Shown: in pieces, positions 35,907 through 44,053 of the stretch
Position numbering within the stretch: the stretch's first letter is position 1
How the letters are laid out: each line of letters starts with the position of its first letter
Source: Henriciella sp.
GTDB lineage: Bacteria; Pseudomonadota; Alphaproteobacteria; Caulobacterales; Hyphomonadaceae
Direction of reading: 5' to 3'
Assembly: GCA_013214545.1 (NCBI GenBank)
Contig: JABSQB010000005.1
Location: 62,001-126,000 of the forward strand
DNA length: 64,000 nucleotides
Program-made: the position numbers and the translations under genes
The notes under the pieces: generated by a model
Database searches by the model: none
Seen by the model: only the letters and a program-made list of their open reading frames with translations
Told to the model about the DNA's origin: nothing

Positions 35907-37187
35907 TCAGGATTTTTGAGCTTTGTCCTTGGCCAGACGGATCGCGCGCCCAGTGACGACGGAGGCATCGCCAAACCGCGACCGCGCCGCATCGCTGGCG
36001 CGTTCCGCTTTGGCCCGCTTTTCCACGCCAGGGTCGACCAGATCGCGCGTATCCCAGCGCGCATCCTCGAGGTGAGAAATGCCGATGCCGATCAGGCGAT
36101 AGGCTTTACCCTGCTGGGTTTCGCGCTCCAGCATGGGCTTGGCATATCGAAACAGAACATTGGCGAGATTGGTCGGCGTTGGGATGGTCACTGATCGGGT
36201 GAGATTGCGAAAATCCTTAGACTTCAGCTTCAGCGTAATCGTGGAGCCTTCGACATTGCTGCGTTTGGCCCGGATCGCGGTCTCCTCACAGACCTGCCAG
36301 AGGCGATCTTCCAGCAGCTTGTAGTCGGCAATATCGTCATTGAATGTCCGCTCCGCCGACACGGATTTGCGGATCGCATCGGTGCGGACAGGGCGATTAT
36401 CGATCCCTTGTGAGCGTTGATGGAGCCAGAGACCCGTCTCGCCATACAATCGGATCAGGTCCCGCGCCTCCGCGGCTTGCAGGTCAGACACCATCCGGTA
36501 GCCATCGCGCTCTAGTTTCTTCGCCAATTGCTTGCCGACCCCGTGTAGAAAGCCAACCGGCTTGTCAGCGAGCATCGCCACGGCCTCATGTTTGGCGAGC
36601 AAAGCGAAGCCGCGCGGTTTGTCGAGTTCGCTCGCCGTCTTGGCCAGGAATTTGTTCTCAGACAGTCCGATCGAGATGGTGATCCCGATCTCAGTCTCGA
36701 TTTCACGCGACAGACGGGCGAGGGACCGGGCGGGAAAGGCATCATTAACGCGGGTCGTGCCGGTGAGGTCGAGAAAGCCCTCATCCACACTTAGCATCTG
36801 AACTTTTGGGGTGATCGCCTGAAATTTCTCCCGAATCTGTTTTGAGGCGGTCGAATAGGCTTCCCGCCGCGGTTTGACTACGACCGCTTCCGGGCAGGCT
36901 TTTAGTGCTTTGAACATTGGCATGGCGGAGCGGACGCCGTGCAGGCGGGCAATGTAGCAGCAAGTCGCGACAACCCCGCGTTTGCCACCGCCAACAATGA
37001 CCGGTTTGTCCTTCAAGTCCGGATTATCGCGCTTTTCGATCGCCGCGAAAAAAGCATCGCAATCAATATGGGCAATCGACAGGGTTTCCAGGTCGGGGTG
37101 CGAAACCAGACGATAAGAACCGCAATTTGGACAGGACTCCGCAAGGTCGGAGACGTCAGTATCGCAGTCTCGGCACATCGAAGGCAT
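35907..37187 (-). CDS. dinB: DNA polymerase IV (DinB) with N-terminal zinc finger
   Basis: A 426-residue Y-family translesion polymerase. An N-terminal C5-x2-C8 ... C19-x2-C22 zinc ribbon precedes the catalytic palm, which has HIDCDAFFAAIEK with D42 and SVDEGFLD with D135-E136. The helix-hairpin-helix region LHGVGKQLAKKLERDGY and a little-finger domain follow. The zinc ribbon is a known feature of many alphaproteobacterial DinB proteins. The start could also be ATG 37178. A GTTC-N7-GTTC SOS box lies 5 bases upstream of ATG 37187, so LexA control is likely. There is no clear ribosome site, and the mRNA may be leaderless. Confidence 0.95.
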   Translation of the reverse strand: MPSMCRDCDTDVSDLAESCPNCGSYRLVSHPDLETLSIAHIDCDAFFAAIEKRDNPDLKDKPVIVGGGKRGVVATCCYIARLHGVRSAMPMFKALKACPEAVVVKPRREAYSTASKQIREKFQAITPKVQMLSVDEGFLDLTGTTRVNDAFPARSLARLSREIETEIGITISIGLSENKFLAKTASELDKPRGFALLAKHEAVAMLADKPVGFLHGVGKQLAKKLERDGYRMVSDLQAAEARDLIRLYGETGLWLHQRSQGIDNRPVRTDAIRKSVSAERTFNDDIADYKLLEDRLWQVCEETAIRAKRSNVEGSTITLKLKSKDFRNLTRSVTIPTPTNLANVLFRYAKPMLERETQQGKAYRLIGIGISHLEDARWDTRDLVDPGVEKRAKAERASDAARSRFGDASVVTGRAIRLAKDKAQKS

Positions 37188-37191
37188 GGAT

Positions 37192-37206
37192 GTTCATGCC
37201 ATGTTC
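37192..37206. promoter_or_regulatory. LexA (SOS) box upstream of dinB
   Basis: The forward strand reads GTTC, seven bases (ATGCCAT), GTTC. This is the direct-repeat LexA site known from alphaproteobacteria. It lies 5 bases from the dinB start codon and about 95 bases before divK. dinB is a standard SOS gene, which supports the call. Confidence 0.75.
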
Positions 37207-37257
37207 CGGGTTTTGGCGCAATTGGAAAAGAAACGTTAACGAAGCGGACGGTAAAAA

Positions 37258-37294
37258 GAATCGGGGCAAAGACACTCCCTGGTGATTCGGAATC
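37258..37294. promoter_or_regulatory. Cluster of three GANTC (CcrM) sites upstream of divK
   Basis: GAATC at 37258-37262, GATTC at 37284-37288 and GAATC at 37290-37294 lie 39 to 7 bases before the divK start. GANTC is the target of the cell-cycle methylase CcrM in Caulobacterales. A single site is expected about once per 256 bases by chance, so the cluster may reflect methylation-dependent control. Confidence 0.5.
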
Positions 37295-37300
37295 GCGACT

Positions 37301-37693
37301 ATGGCGAAACAAACCGCTCAAAAGGTCCTGATCGTCGAGGACAATGCGCTGAATATGCGCCTGTTTAGCGATTTGCTTGAAGCGAGCGGATACGAAACCC
37401 TGCAATGCACTGACGGTGGCAAGGCGGCAGCGCTCGCAGTTGAGGAGCAACCCGATCTCATCATCATGGATATTCAGCTGCCAGAGGTCTCGGGCCTCGA
37501 TATTACACGCTGGCTGAAGGATGATGAGCGCACGTCTGCCATCCCGGTTCTGGCTGTGACAGCGTTTGCGATGCGCACAGACGAGCTGCTGGTGCGCGAA
37601 GCGGGTTGTGAAGGGTATCTGTCAAAGCCGATTCAGGTCCGGTCTTTCCTGAAGACGGTCGATGATTTGATGCCGAAAGCCAAAGCGTCATGA
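37301..37693 (+). CDS. divK: Single-domain response regulator DivK
   Basis: A 130-residue stand-alone receiver domain. VLIVEDNALNMRLF carries the acidic pocket, D57 (LIIMDIQLP) is the phospho-acceptor, and AVTAFAM and YLSKPIQV hold the conserved Thr and Lys. The sequence and the pleD neighbour identify DivK, which controls the kinases DivJ/PleC/DivL in asymmetric division. Its stop overlaps the pleD start (ATGA). Confidence 0.95.
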   Translation: MAKQTAQKVLIVEDNALNMRLFSDLLEASGYETLQCTDGGKAAALAVEEQPDLIIMDIQLPEVSGLDITRWLKDDERTSAIPVLAVTAFAMRTDELLVREAGCEGYLSKPIQVRSFLKTVDDLMPKAKAS

Positions 37694-39054
37694 CCGCCCG
37701 GGTCCTGGTCGTCGATGATATCGAGGCCAACCGGCGGGTCATGAAGGCCAAGCTGGAAGCACGCTATTACACTGTAATGCTTTCGCACACCGGAGAGCAT
37801 GCGATCTCCAGCGCGATCCATCAGCAGCCCGACATCATTCTGCTCGATGTGATGATGCCGGGTATGGATGGCTATGAGGTTTGCCGACAGCTGAAATCCA
37901 ATATCGCGACGCGCCACATTCCGATCGTGATGCTGACCGCTCTGACGGACGGTGACGATCGTTTGCGAGGGCTGGAAGCCGGGGCAGATGATTTTCTGTC
38001 CAAGCCTGTCGATGATTTCGCACTATTTGCGCGCCTCGAAGCGCTGTCGCGATACAATGCTGTTGCCGATGAATTGCGCACCCGTGAGGCCGCCAATCCT
38101 CACACAGCAAATTTTACCGAGCACGAGATGAGCACGCTGTCCAAACCAGCGAGCGTGCTCGTCGTTGATCAGAATAATCAGGAAGCCCGCCGGGTTGCAG
38201 AGGCGTTGCATAAAGTCGGGCACGAGGCAGAAACCTGGATCGATGCGCAAAAAGGCGGGATCAAGTTCAAGGAACTCGATTTAATCATTCTGGCATTGTC
38301 CGGACAGCGTCATGACGCGCTGAAACTCTGCGCGCAGATGCGATCCCTGCGTGAGGCGCGAGACTTCGCCATCATCGTCACGTGCGATGAGAAGGACGAA
38401 CAGCGTGCCGCAGAAGGCCTGCGTATTGGCGCGTCAGACGTGATTCAAACCCCTCTGGATCTGCAGGAATTACAGGCGCGCGTCGCGACACAAGTCAGAC
38501 GCAAGCGCTACATTCAGATCTTGCGCAAACGCGTTGATACCGGGCTGGAACTCTCGGTCATTGATCAACTGACGGGGCTCTATAATCGCCGCTACATGCT
38601 GGAGCGGCTGCAGCTCTGGATGCAGCGTTCTTCAGTCGACGGTAAACCGGTTTCAGTCGTCGCTTTCGATATTGATCACTTCAAAACCGTCAATGATGTG
38701 CATGGCCACGAGGCGGGGGACCTGGTGCTGCAGGAGTTTTCTGAGCGTCTGCGCACGAATATCCGCCCGAAGGACATTGCCTGCCGGCCGGGCGGGGAAG
38801 AGTTTCTGGTGATTATGCCTGAAACGCCTGGCGATCTCGCTTATATCGGGGCCGAACGGATCCGGCATGCGATCGCCAACGAACCCTTCCTGGTTGAGCG
38901 CAAGAATGAAGAGATCCGGGTGACCGTCAGCGCTGGCGTCGCCACGCATTACGGCGAGGACGCTCTGCTTGCAGACCTGCTGCACCGGGCCGACCAGGCG
39001 CTCTACAAGGCCAAGGAGAATGGCCGCAATCGGATTGAGAAACTCGCGGCATAA
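37690..39054 (+). CDS. pleD: Response regulator / diguanylate cyclase PleD
   Basis: A 454-residue protein, the same length as I recall for Caulobacter PleD. It has receiver 1 (1-120, phospho-acceptor D53), a degenerate adaptor receiver 2 (about 153-270) and a GGDEF-family cyclase domain (about 290-454). The active site is GGEEF at 368-372, and an RxxD inhibitory c-di-GMP site (R359-D362) stands before it, so product feedback is likely. It makes cyclic di-GMP to drive the motile-to-sessile transition. The terminator follows directly after the stop. Confidence 0.96.
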   Translation: MTARVLVVDDIEANRRVMKAKLEARYYTVMLSHTGEHAISSAIHQQPDIILLDVMMPGMDGYEVCRQLKSNIATRHIPIVMLTALTDGDDRLRGLEAGADDFLSKPVDDFALFARLEALSRYNAVADELRTREAANPHTANFTEHEMSTLSKPASVLVVDQNNQEARRVAEALHKVGHEAETWIDAQKGGIKFKELDLIILALSGQRHDALKLCAQMRSLREARDFAIIVTCDEKDEQRAAEGLRIGASDVIQTPLDLQELQARVATQVRRKRYIQILRKRVDTGLELSVIDQLTGLYNRRYMLERLQLWMQRSSVDGKPVSVVAFDIDHFKTVNDVHGHEAGDLVLQEFSERLRTNIRPKDIACRPGGEEFLVIMPETPGDLAYIGAERIRHAIANEPFLVERKNEEIRVTVSAGVATHYGEDALLADLLHRADQALYKAKENGRNRIEKLAA

Positions 39055-39083
39055 AAAAACCGGGCGCTCGGCCCGGTTTTATT
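39053..39083. terminator. Bidirectional terminator between pleD and rpmG
   Basis: A 10-bp perfect stem, AAAACCGGGC / GCCCGGTTTT, with a 5-base loop, flanked by A and T runs. It begins inside the pleD stop codon and serves both convergent genes. Confidence 0.9.
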
Positions 39084-39104
39084 GTTCGGTATCGAAGTCC
39101 GATC

Positions 39105-39272
39105 TTACTTGATCTTGCCTTCTTTGAACTCGACATGCTTTTTCGCAATCGGGTCGTACTTCCGCTTGACCATTTTCTCGGTCATGTTGCGTGGGTTCTT
39201 CTTCGTAACGTAGAAGAAGCCTGTGCCTGCAGTTGAATTCAGGCGAATTTTGATCGTTGCCGGTTTGGCCAT
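39105..39272 (-). CDS. rpmG: 50S ribosomal protein L33
   Basis: A 55-residue L33 read from the sequence: [20 protein letters not shown] at the start, then [20 protein letters not shown] and a basic C-terminus ending KEGKIK. It lacks the CxxC zinc pairs found in some L33 forms, as is usual for alphaproteobacteria. It is a single-gene unit with a terminator downstream. The order rpmG-Nudix-rnr is conserved in related genomes. Confidence 0.96.
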   Translation of the reverse strand: MAKPATIKIRLNSTAGTGFFYVTKKNPRNMTEKMVKRKYDPIAKKHVEFKEGKIK

Positions 39273-39356
39273 GACGGTGCGCCTTTTGTTAAGGGCTGAA
39301 TCTCGAAAACGCGTCTAATGATGGGTTGTGAGACGGAAGTCAACCACGCGGACGCA

Positions 39357-40082
39357 TCAAATTCTGTCCGCAGAGTGCCCGCTACGGGTCCAGCGCAGGA
39401 ATGGTGGGCCGAGATCGTCTTTTCCGGCCAGTCTTTCCTTGATTTCCCCTAGCATGAAGCGGGTCACATTGGGCAGATCGAGCGCCATGGCGTCGTCCAA
39501 AGTAACCCATTGCAGATCGTGCAGTTCGGCGCCGTCCAGCGGGGGACGGTCGTCGATCAAGACTTTTTCAGCTTCGGCCATGAAGAAGCGGGCATCAAAC
39601 CGCTTTGGCCGGTAAGGCGGGGTCACCGCGCGGCCAATAAAGCGTAAATGTTCCAGGTTCGGCGCAATATCCATGGCGTAGAGCGGCTCCCAGCCGGCTG
39701 GCGCCTTGGTCGGCATTTCGGCAGACTGACCAAGCAGAAGTCCGGTTTCTTCAAAGGTTTCCCGGATGGCCGTCAATGCAAAGGCCCGCGGAATGCGTTT
39801 GGATTGAAACCGCAGCCGCGCTTCTTCAGCAGCAGCAAGTTCCCGATAGCTATGCGCGCGTCCATCCTGTGGATCGACCCGTCCGCCGGGGAACACGTAT
39901 TTATCGGGCATGAAATCATGCCGGCCGGAGCGCTTGCCCATCAGAACCCGCGGCTGCGCCTGATCACGGCGGACCAGGATCAGCGTCGCGGCATCACGCG
40001 GGCGCGGACTTGGGCGATCGGTGACGATAACTTCTGCCGCATCCTCTCGATCATAGGCATTTCCAAGATCGGGTTTGCTCAT
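39357..40082 (-). CDS. Nudix hydrolase
   Basis: A 241-residue Nudix-fold protein. The core of the Nudix box is RETFEETG at 107-114, with FPGGRVDPQDG about 40 residues earlier, a spacing longer than the standard G-x5-E. This layout is common in the Nudix proteins coded next to rnr in alphaproteobacteria. The substrate, probably a nucleoside diphosphate derivative, is not known. The start overlaps the rnr stop (ATGA). Confidence 0.88.
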   Translation of the reverse strand: MSKPDLGNAYDREDAAEVIVTDRPSPRPRDAATLILVRRDQAQPRVLMGKRSGRHDFMPDKYVFPGGRVDPQDGRAHSYRELAAAEEARLRFQSKRIPRAFALTAIRETFEETGLLLGQSAEMPTKAPAGWEPLYAMDIAPNLEHLRFIGRAVTPPYRPKRFDARFFMAEAEKVLIDDRPPLDGAELHDLQWVTLDDAMALDLPNVTRFMLGEIKERLAGKDDLGPPFLRWTRSGHSADRI

Positions 40083-42337
40083 CGCTTTTTCTTGCCTCTG
40101 CCGCCGGGCTTTCCTTTGCCGCGGCTGACTTTGCCAGAGCCTTTGCGGCGATCATAGCGCTTCCCCCGCGTCCGCGGCTGCAGTTTCTCTCCGGGACGGC
40201 GCGGTTTCGGATCGGATAAGAGCTCCAGCAGCAGACCGCCCTCGAGCGGCGTCACTTCAGCCAATCTGACTTCCACGGACTGGCCGAGCTCATAGCGTTT
40301 GCCTGAGTCTTCGCCAACGAGGGCCTGGGCATGTTCATTGTAGCGCCAGTATTCGTGCGAGATGCGCGATGCGGGGCAAAACCCGTCGGCGCCCGTCTCA
40401 TCAAGGCGGACAAACAGCCCCGACGCAGTGACGCCGGTGATCCGACCTGAAAACTCCGCGCCCACGCGGTCGGCGAGGAAGAGGGCGAGATAGCGATCGG
40501 TGGCTTCGCGCTCTGCGGCCATGGATCGGCGCTCGGTCTGGACCAGGTGCTGAGCGGTCTCATCGAGTTGCGCGGCCTGCTTCTCCGTCAGGCCCTCGGG
40601 TCCGAAGCCCAGCGACTGGATCAAGGCGCGATGAACGATGAGATCGCTATACCGTCGGATCGGGCTGGTGAAATGCGCATACTTCTTCAGGTTGAGGCCG
40701 AAGTGCCCGATATTCTCGGGACTGTAGATGGCTTGGCTTTGCGTGCGGAGGACGATCTCAGACACGGCTTCTGAGTGCTCTGTTTCTTCAAAGTCGAGGA
40801 GCAATCGATTGAACCGCTTGGTTTGCGTGCGCTCGCTGAGGGGCCAGTCAATATCCAGCGTCTTCAAGAACTCGGTCAGCGCGGCGATCTTGGCATCGGA
40901 CGGCGCATCATGGACGCGGTAGAGCAGGGGGCTGCCACGCTTTTCCAGCTCTTCCGCGGCGCAGACATTGGCCTGGATCATCAGCTCTTCGATCAGCTTA
41001 TGCGCATCGAAGCGGGCTTTTGCCCGGATCCCTGCCACCGTGCCATCTTCTGCGATCTCGACCTTGCGCTCAGGTAGATCCAACTCCAAAGGGCCGCGGC
41101 GTTCGCGGGCTTTGCTGAGCGCAGCGTAAGCCTCCCACAGCGGCCGCAACACGGGTTCGAGCAATTTGCTCGCGCGCTCGCTCGGTTGTCCATCAATCGC
41201 CTGCTGCGCCTCTTCATAGGACAAGGCTCCGGCAGAGCGCATCGTGGCGCGCATGAACTTGTGTGAGCGCTTGGTGCCGGATTGATCGAAACGGATTTCA
41301 ACCGCCATGCAGGGCCGGTCCTGGGCTTCCTTCAAAGAACAGGCATCGGCGCTCAGTTCGAACGGCAGCATCGGCACCACCCGATCCGGGAAATAGGTTG
41401 AGTTGCCGCGTTTAAGCGCCTCTACATCGAGCGCGCTGGCCGGTGTGACATAGGCTGCAACATCAGCGATCGCGACAATCACGCGGAAGCCACCGTCCAG
41501 ACGTTCAGCAAAGACAGCATCGTCATGGTCACGCGCATCGGCGGGATCAATGGTGATGAGGGGCGTCTCGCGCAGGTCGGTTCGCTTCACATCTACCGGA
41601 ACGTGAGACTGCGCCTGTTTAACAACTTGGGCCGGAAACTCGGTTGGAATGTCATGCGCGGCGATGGCCAGCAGCGACGCTGCCCGTGGATCTTCTCGGC
41701 GACCGATAATCTCAGTGATGCGCGCGCGCACTGGGCCATAGCCGCGTTGAGGCATCGGCATGGCAATGACGAGATCGCCGTCTTCAGCGCCGTTGATATC
41801 GGCTTCGCGCACATGCAGTTCGTGTTTGATCTTGCGGCTGGCGGGTTTCACCCGTCCGCCGCGTGCTGTGCGAAGATAGACTCCGGTAACCGGGCGCTCA
41901 TCATCGCGCGTCTCGAACAGTTTCATCAGCCGCGCAGACCAGACGCCATTGCTTTGCTTGATCCGGGCGAGGCCGCGATCACCGACACCCGGGGCGGGCC
42001 CTTTCGACTTGCCGCTATAGCCATCATAGATCAGCTCAGGGCCATATAGCCCCTCTTTGCCGCTCGCACGTGCGATCAGATCGCCGTGATCATCAGTGCG
42101 CTCGAAAACGATGACTGAGGTCGGGGGCGGCACGTCCGACCGTGCCCAGGCGCGCTTGCCTGTTTTTGTCAGGGTGCCGTCAGCTTCCAGCTCTTTCAGG
42201 ATAGCGCGCAGGGTTTGCCGTTCGCGGCCTTTCACTTTGAGGCCGCGGGCAATGTCTTGTTTCGATGTTGCGTCCGGATTGTCCTTCAGAAAGTCCAACA
42301 CGGTTTGTCGATCAGGAAAACTCATGGCGCGCGCCAT
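40079..42337 (-). CDS. rnr: Ribonuclease R
   Basis: A 752-residue RNB-family 3'-5' exoribonuclease. It has an N-terminal winged helix (TVLDFLKDNPDATSKQDIARGL), cold-shock domains, and a catalytic RNB domain starting TIDPADARDHDDAVFAE with the metal-binding aspartates. A C-terminal S1 domain (FSGRITGVTASGLFVRLDETGADGF) is followed by a basic Lys/Arg/Gly-rich tail. It degrades structured RNA. The start is ATG 42337 or 42325, and neither has a clear ribosome site. Confidence 0.96.
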   Translation of the reverse strand: MARAMSFPDRQTVLDFLKDNPDATSKQDIARGLKVKGRERQTLRAILKELEADGTLTKTGKRAWARSDVPPPTSVIVFERTDDHGDLIARASGKEGLYGPELIYDGYSGKSKGPAPGVGDRGLARIKQSNGVWSARLMKLFETRDDERPVTGVYLRTARGGRVKPASRKIKHELHVREADINGAEDGDLVIAMPMPQRGYGPVRARITEIIGRREDPRAASLLAIAAHDIPTEFPAQVVKQAQSHVPVDVKRTDLRETPLITIDPADARDHDDAVFAERLDGGFRVIVAIADVAAYVTPASALDVEALKRGNSTYFPDRVVPMLPFELSADACSLKEAQDRPCMAVEIRFDQSGTKRSHKFMRATMRSAGALSYEEAQQAIDGQPSERASKLLEPVLRPLWEAYAALSKARERRGPLELDLPERKVEIAEDGTVAGIRAKARFDAHKLIEELMIQANVCAAEELEKRGSPLLYRVHDAPSDAKIAALTEFLKTLDIDWPLSERTQTKRFNRLLLDFEETEHSEAVSEIVLRTQSQAIYSPENIGHFGLNLKKYAHFTSPIRRYSDLIVHRALIQSLGFGPEGLTEKQAAQLDETAQHLVQTERRSMAAEREATDRYLALFLADRVGAEFSGRITGVTASGLFVRLDETGADGFCPASRISHEYWRYNEHAQALVGEDSGKRYELGQSVEVRLAEVTPLEGGLLLELLSDPKPRRPGEKLQPRTRGKRYDRRKGSGKVSRGKGKPGGRGKKKR

Positions 42338-42374
42338 ACAGGAAGTTGCGCGGTTTGGCTTGTCCTATTTGACA

Positions 42375-42890
42375 TTATGCTTGGTGTGACAATACCGGCG
42401 TCTCTGGGAATGAGCTTTGTTGCTCGTCCAGATTGATCCGCAATTCGAGCAGGTAGTTCTCAAATCCCGCCTTCTCGTAAGCGCGCACAGCCGGCGCATT
42501 GTCGGGATAAACCGTGAGATGCACTTCCGGCAGATCGTTGTCCTTGGCCCAGGCAAACAGATGATCGAGGACGAGCTGATTGACGCCTTTGCCGCGATGA
42601 TCCGGATCGACATAGAGGAACCCGATAAAGGCATGCTCGTCGGGGGTGAGATAGTGGCGAGAGGCCTTGCGCTTGGCGTAGCCAGAGCCAATCAATTTGC
42701 CATCCAGCTCTGCGACCGCGACCTCTGCGTCTTCAGCCTCGATCAGCGCGCCAACGTCATAATAGCTGATCGGATCAGGCTTCAGCATGTGATCATAGGG
42801 GCGCTCTGCTGTGATGATCCCTTGTTCAAAGGTCAGCAGGATCGGCAGATCATCTGGTTTTGCGGTGCGTATGGATATCTCGGACGACAT
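42375..42890 (-). CDS. GNAT family N-acetyltransferase
   Basis: A 171-residue GNAT protein. It opens MSSEISIRTAKPDDLPILLTFE and carries the acetyl-CoA loop FLYVDPDHRGKGVNQLVLDHLF. The C-terminal motif is HLTVYPDNAPAVRAYEKAGFENYLLELRI. The acceptor is unknown. I start at ATG 42890, and reading upstream to 43031 gives AT-rich sequence without similarity. It lies 37 bases from rnr. Confidence 0.87.
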   Translation of the reverse strand: MSSEISIRTAKPDDLPILLTFEQGIITAERPYDHMLKPDPISYYDVGALIEAEDAEVAVAELDGKLIGSGYAKRKASRHYLTPDEHAFIGFLYVDPDHRGKGVNQLVLDHLFAWAKDNDLPEVHLTVYPDNAPAVRAYEKAGFENYLLELRINLDEQQSSFPETPVLSHQA

Positions 42891-43030
42891 GTAAGCGCCG
42901 TATCCTGAAGCATGGTGGGCTGTCCAGACAGATCTTCTAAAGTGTTTGCGGGATGGAAGCGGTCGGTAGTGATAAATAAGTATCCAATCAGAAATAGATA
43001 AAATGCAGGATTTAATTATAGAATGAATCA

Positions 43031-43050
43031 ACCAATATCTGTATTGTGGT
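43031..43050. promoter_or_regulatory. Imperfect 20-bp dyad upstream of the luxR-like gene
   Basis: ACCA and TGGT bracket 12 bases here, and the same stretch holds a CAATA-N4-TATTG repeat at 43033-43046. It lies in a strongly AT-rich leader (35 G+C among bases 42961-43080), 63 bases before GTG 43114. It may be an operator for the regulator itself. Confidence 0.35.
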
Positions 43051-43176
43051 TTTAAGGGACAAAATACTGCGTAAATAAAAGGGAGATTGATTCTCGCTAT
43101 TTAAGAGTGGGGCGTGGATCAGATTTTCCGAAGATCGGTTGGCGAGTTTAGCTCGCCCCGCTTGGGAGTTGCGCAG

Positions 43177-44034
43177 ATGAGTTTGAACGCCGAACTGCTC
43201 AGATTGTATCGAACCAGCTCCCTGGCGGACTTGTTGGATCAGACAGCAGCGGCCTTTTCAAAAATTGGATTACCGCACCTGGTCATGAAGTGGACGCCAG
43301 CTGCGGGCAGTCACATGAGTATGCGCGAGAACAGCTCTATTGTCTGGAGCAATTTCTCGTCCTGTTTCGGTGACAAAGCGGCGGAGATTTATGATCTCCT
43401 GCAGGAATCTGTGGTAATTGGCCTCGAGCAGGCGCGCTCCAACACGCTTGAACGACAAAATTGGCGGCTTGAACAAGACGGGATGTATCAATTGAGCGCC
43501 GACGCGCCCAAACCCTTCTTCCTGACCCAATACCAAAAGAACATCATTCGTGACTTTGGTGAGCGTGAATGGCGCGAATTTTTCGTCCTGCCGCTGTCGC
43601 GGGAACGCGAACGCGTTTTGGTTCTTGAAGCCAAGACCCAGAAAAGACTCTCCAAAGATGCGGTAGAAACCGCCAAGACCACATTCTCTGTGTTCGCTTG
43701 CGTTTACCAGGGTTTGCATCGGCCGGAACTCACCAGCATCGGTAGCGATACTAACGACGTCGCCAAAAGCTATTTATCCCGACGGGAAATCCAATGCCTG
43801 CAATGGCTAGCAGCCGGAAAGACGCTTTCTGAAGCGGCCACGATTCTCGGCATTTCCGAGCGCACCCTGCGATTTCACGTCAATAATGCCAAACAAAAGC
43901 TCGGCGTCTCGACGACGATCCAGACCGTGGTTGCGGCGGCGCTGGAGTATGGCTTCGATCCGCGCGATCCACGCCGGTCATTGTATCAGTCCAGTCGTAC
44001 CCCGGCGCCACCGGATGTCCGGGAAGCCAGCTGA
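43177..44034 (+). CDS. LuxR-type transcriptional regulator with divergent N-terminal domain
   Basis: A 285-residue regulator. The C-terminal LuxR helix-turn-helix (about 199-255) reads LSRREIQCLQWLAAGKTLSEAATILGISERTLRFHVNNAKQKLGV, the form usual for acyl-homoserine-lactone regulators. The N-terminal domain (about 1-180) has the expected length but not the invariant Trp/Tyr/Asp-Pro ligand residues. I prefer ATG 43177, with GGGAG 9 bases upstream. GTG 43114 would add 21 residues. It is the probable regulator of the adjacent exported-protein genes. Its stop is 19 bases from the end of the convergent gene. Confidence 0.85.
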   Translation: MSLNAELLRLYRTSSLADLLDQTAAAFSKIGLPHLVMKWTPAAGSHMSMRENSSIVWSNFSSCFGDKAAEIYDLLQESVVIGLEQARSNTLERQNWRLEQDGMYQLSADAPKPFFLTQYQKNIIRDFGEREWREFFVLPLSRERERVLVLEAKTQKRLSKDAVETAKTTFSVFACVYQGLHRPELTSIGSDTNDVAKSYLSRREIQCLQWLAAGKTLSEAATILGISERTLRFHVNNAKQKLGVSTTIQTVVAAALEYGFDPRDPRRSLYQSSRTPAPPDVREAS

Positions 44035-44053
44035 GCCCATTTGCCAACAGAGC

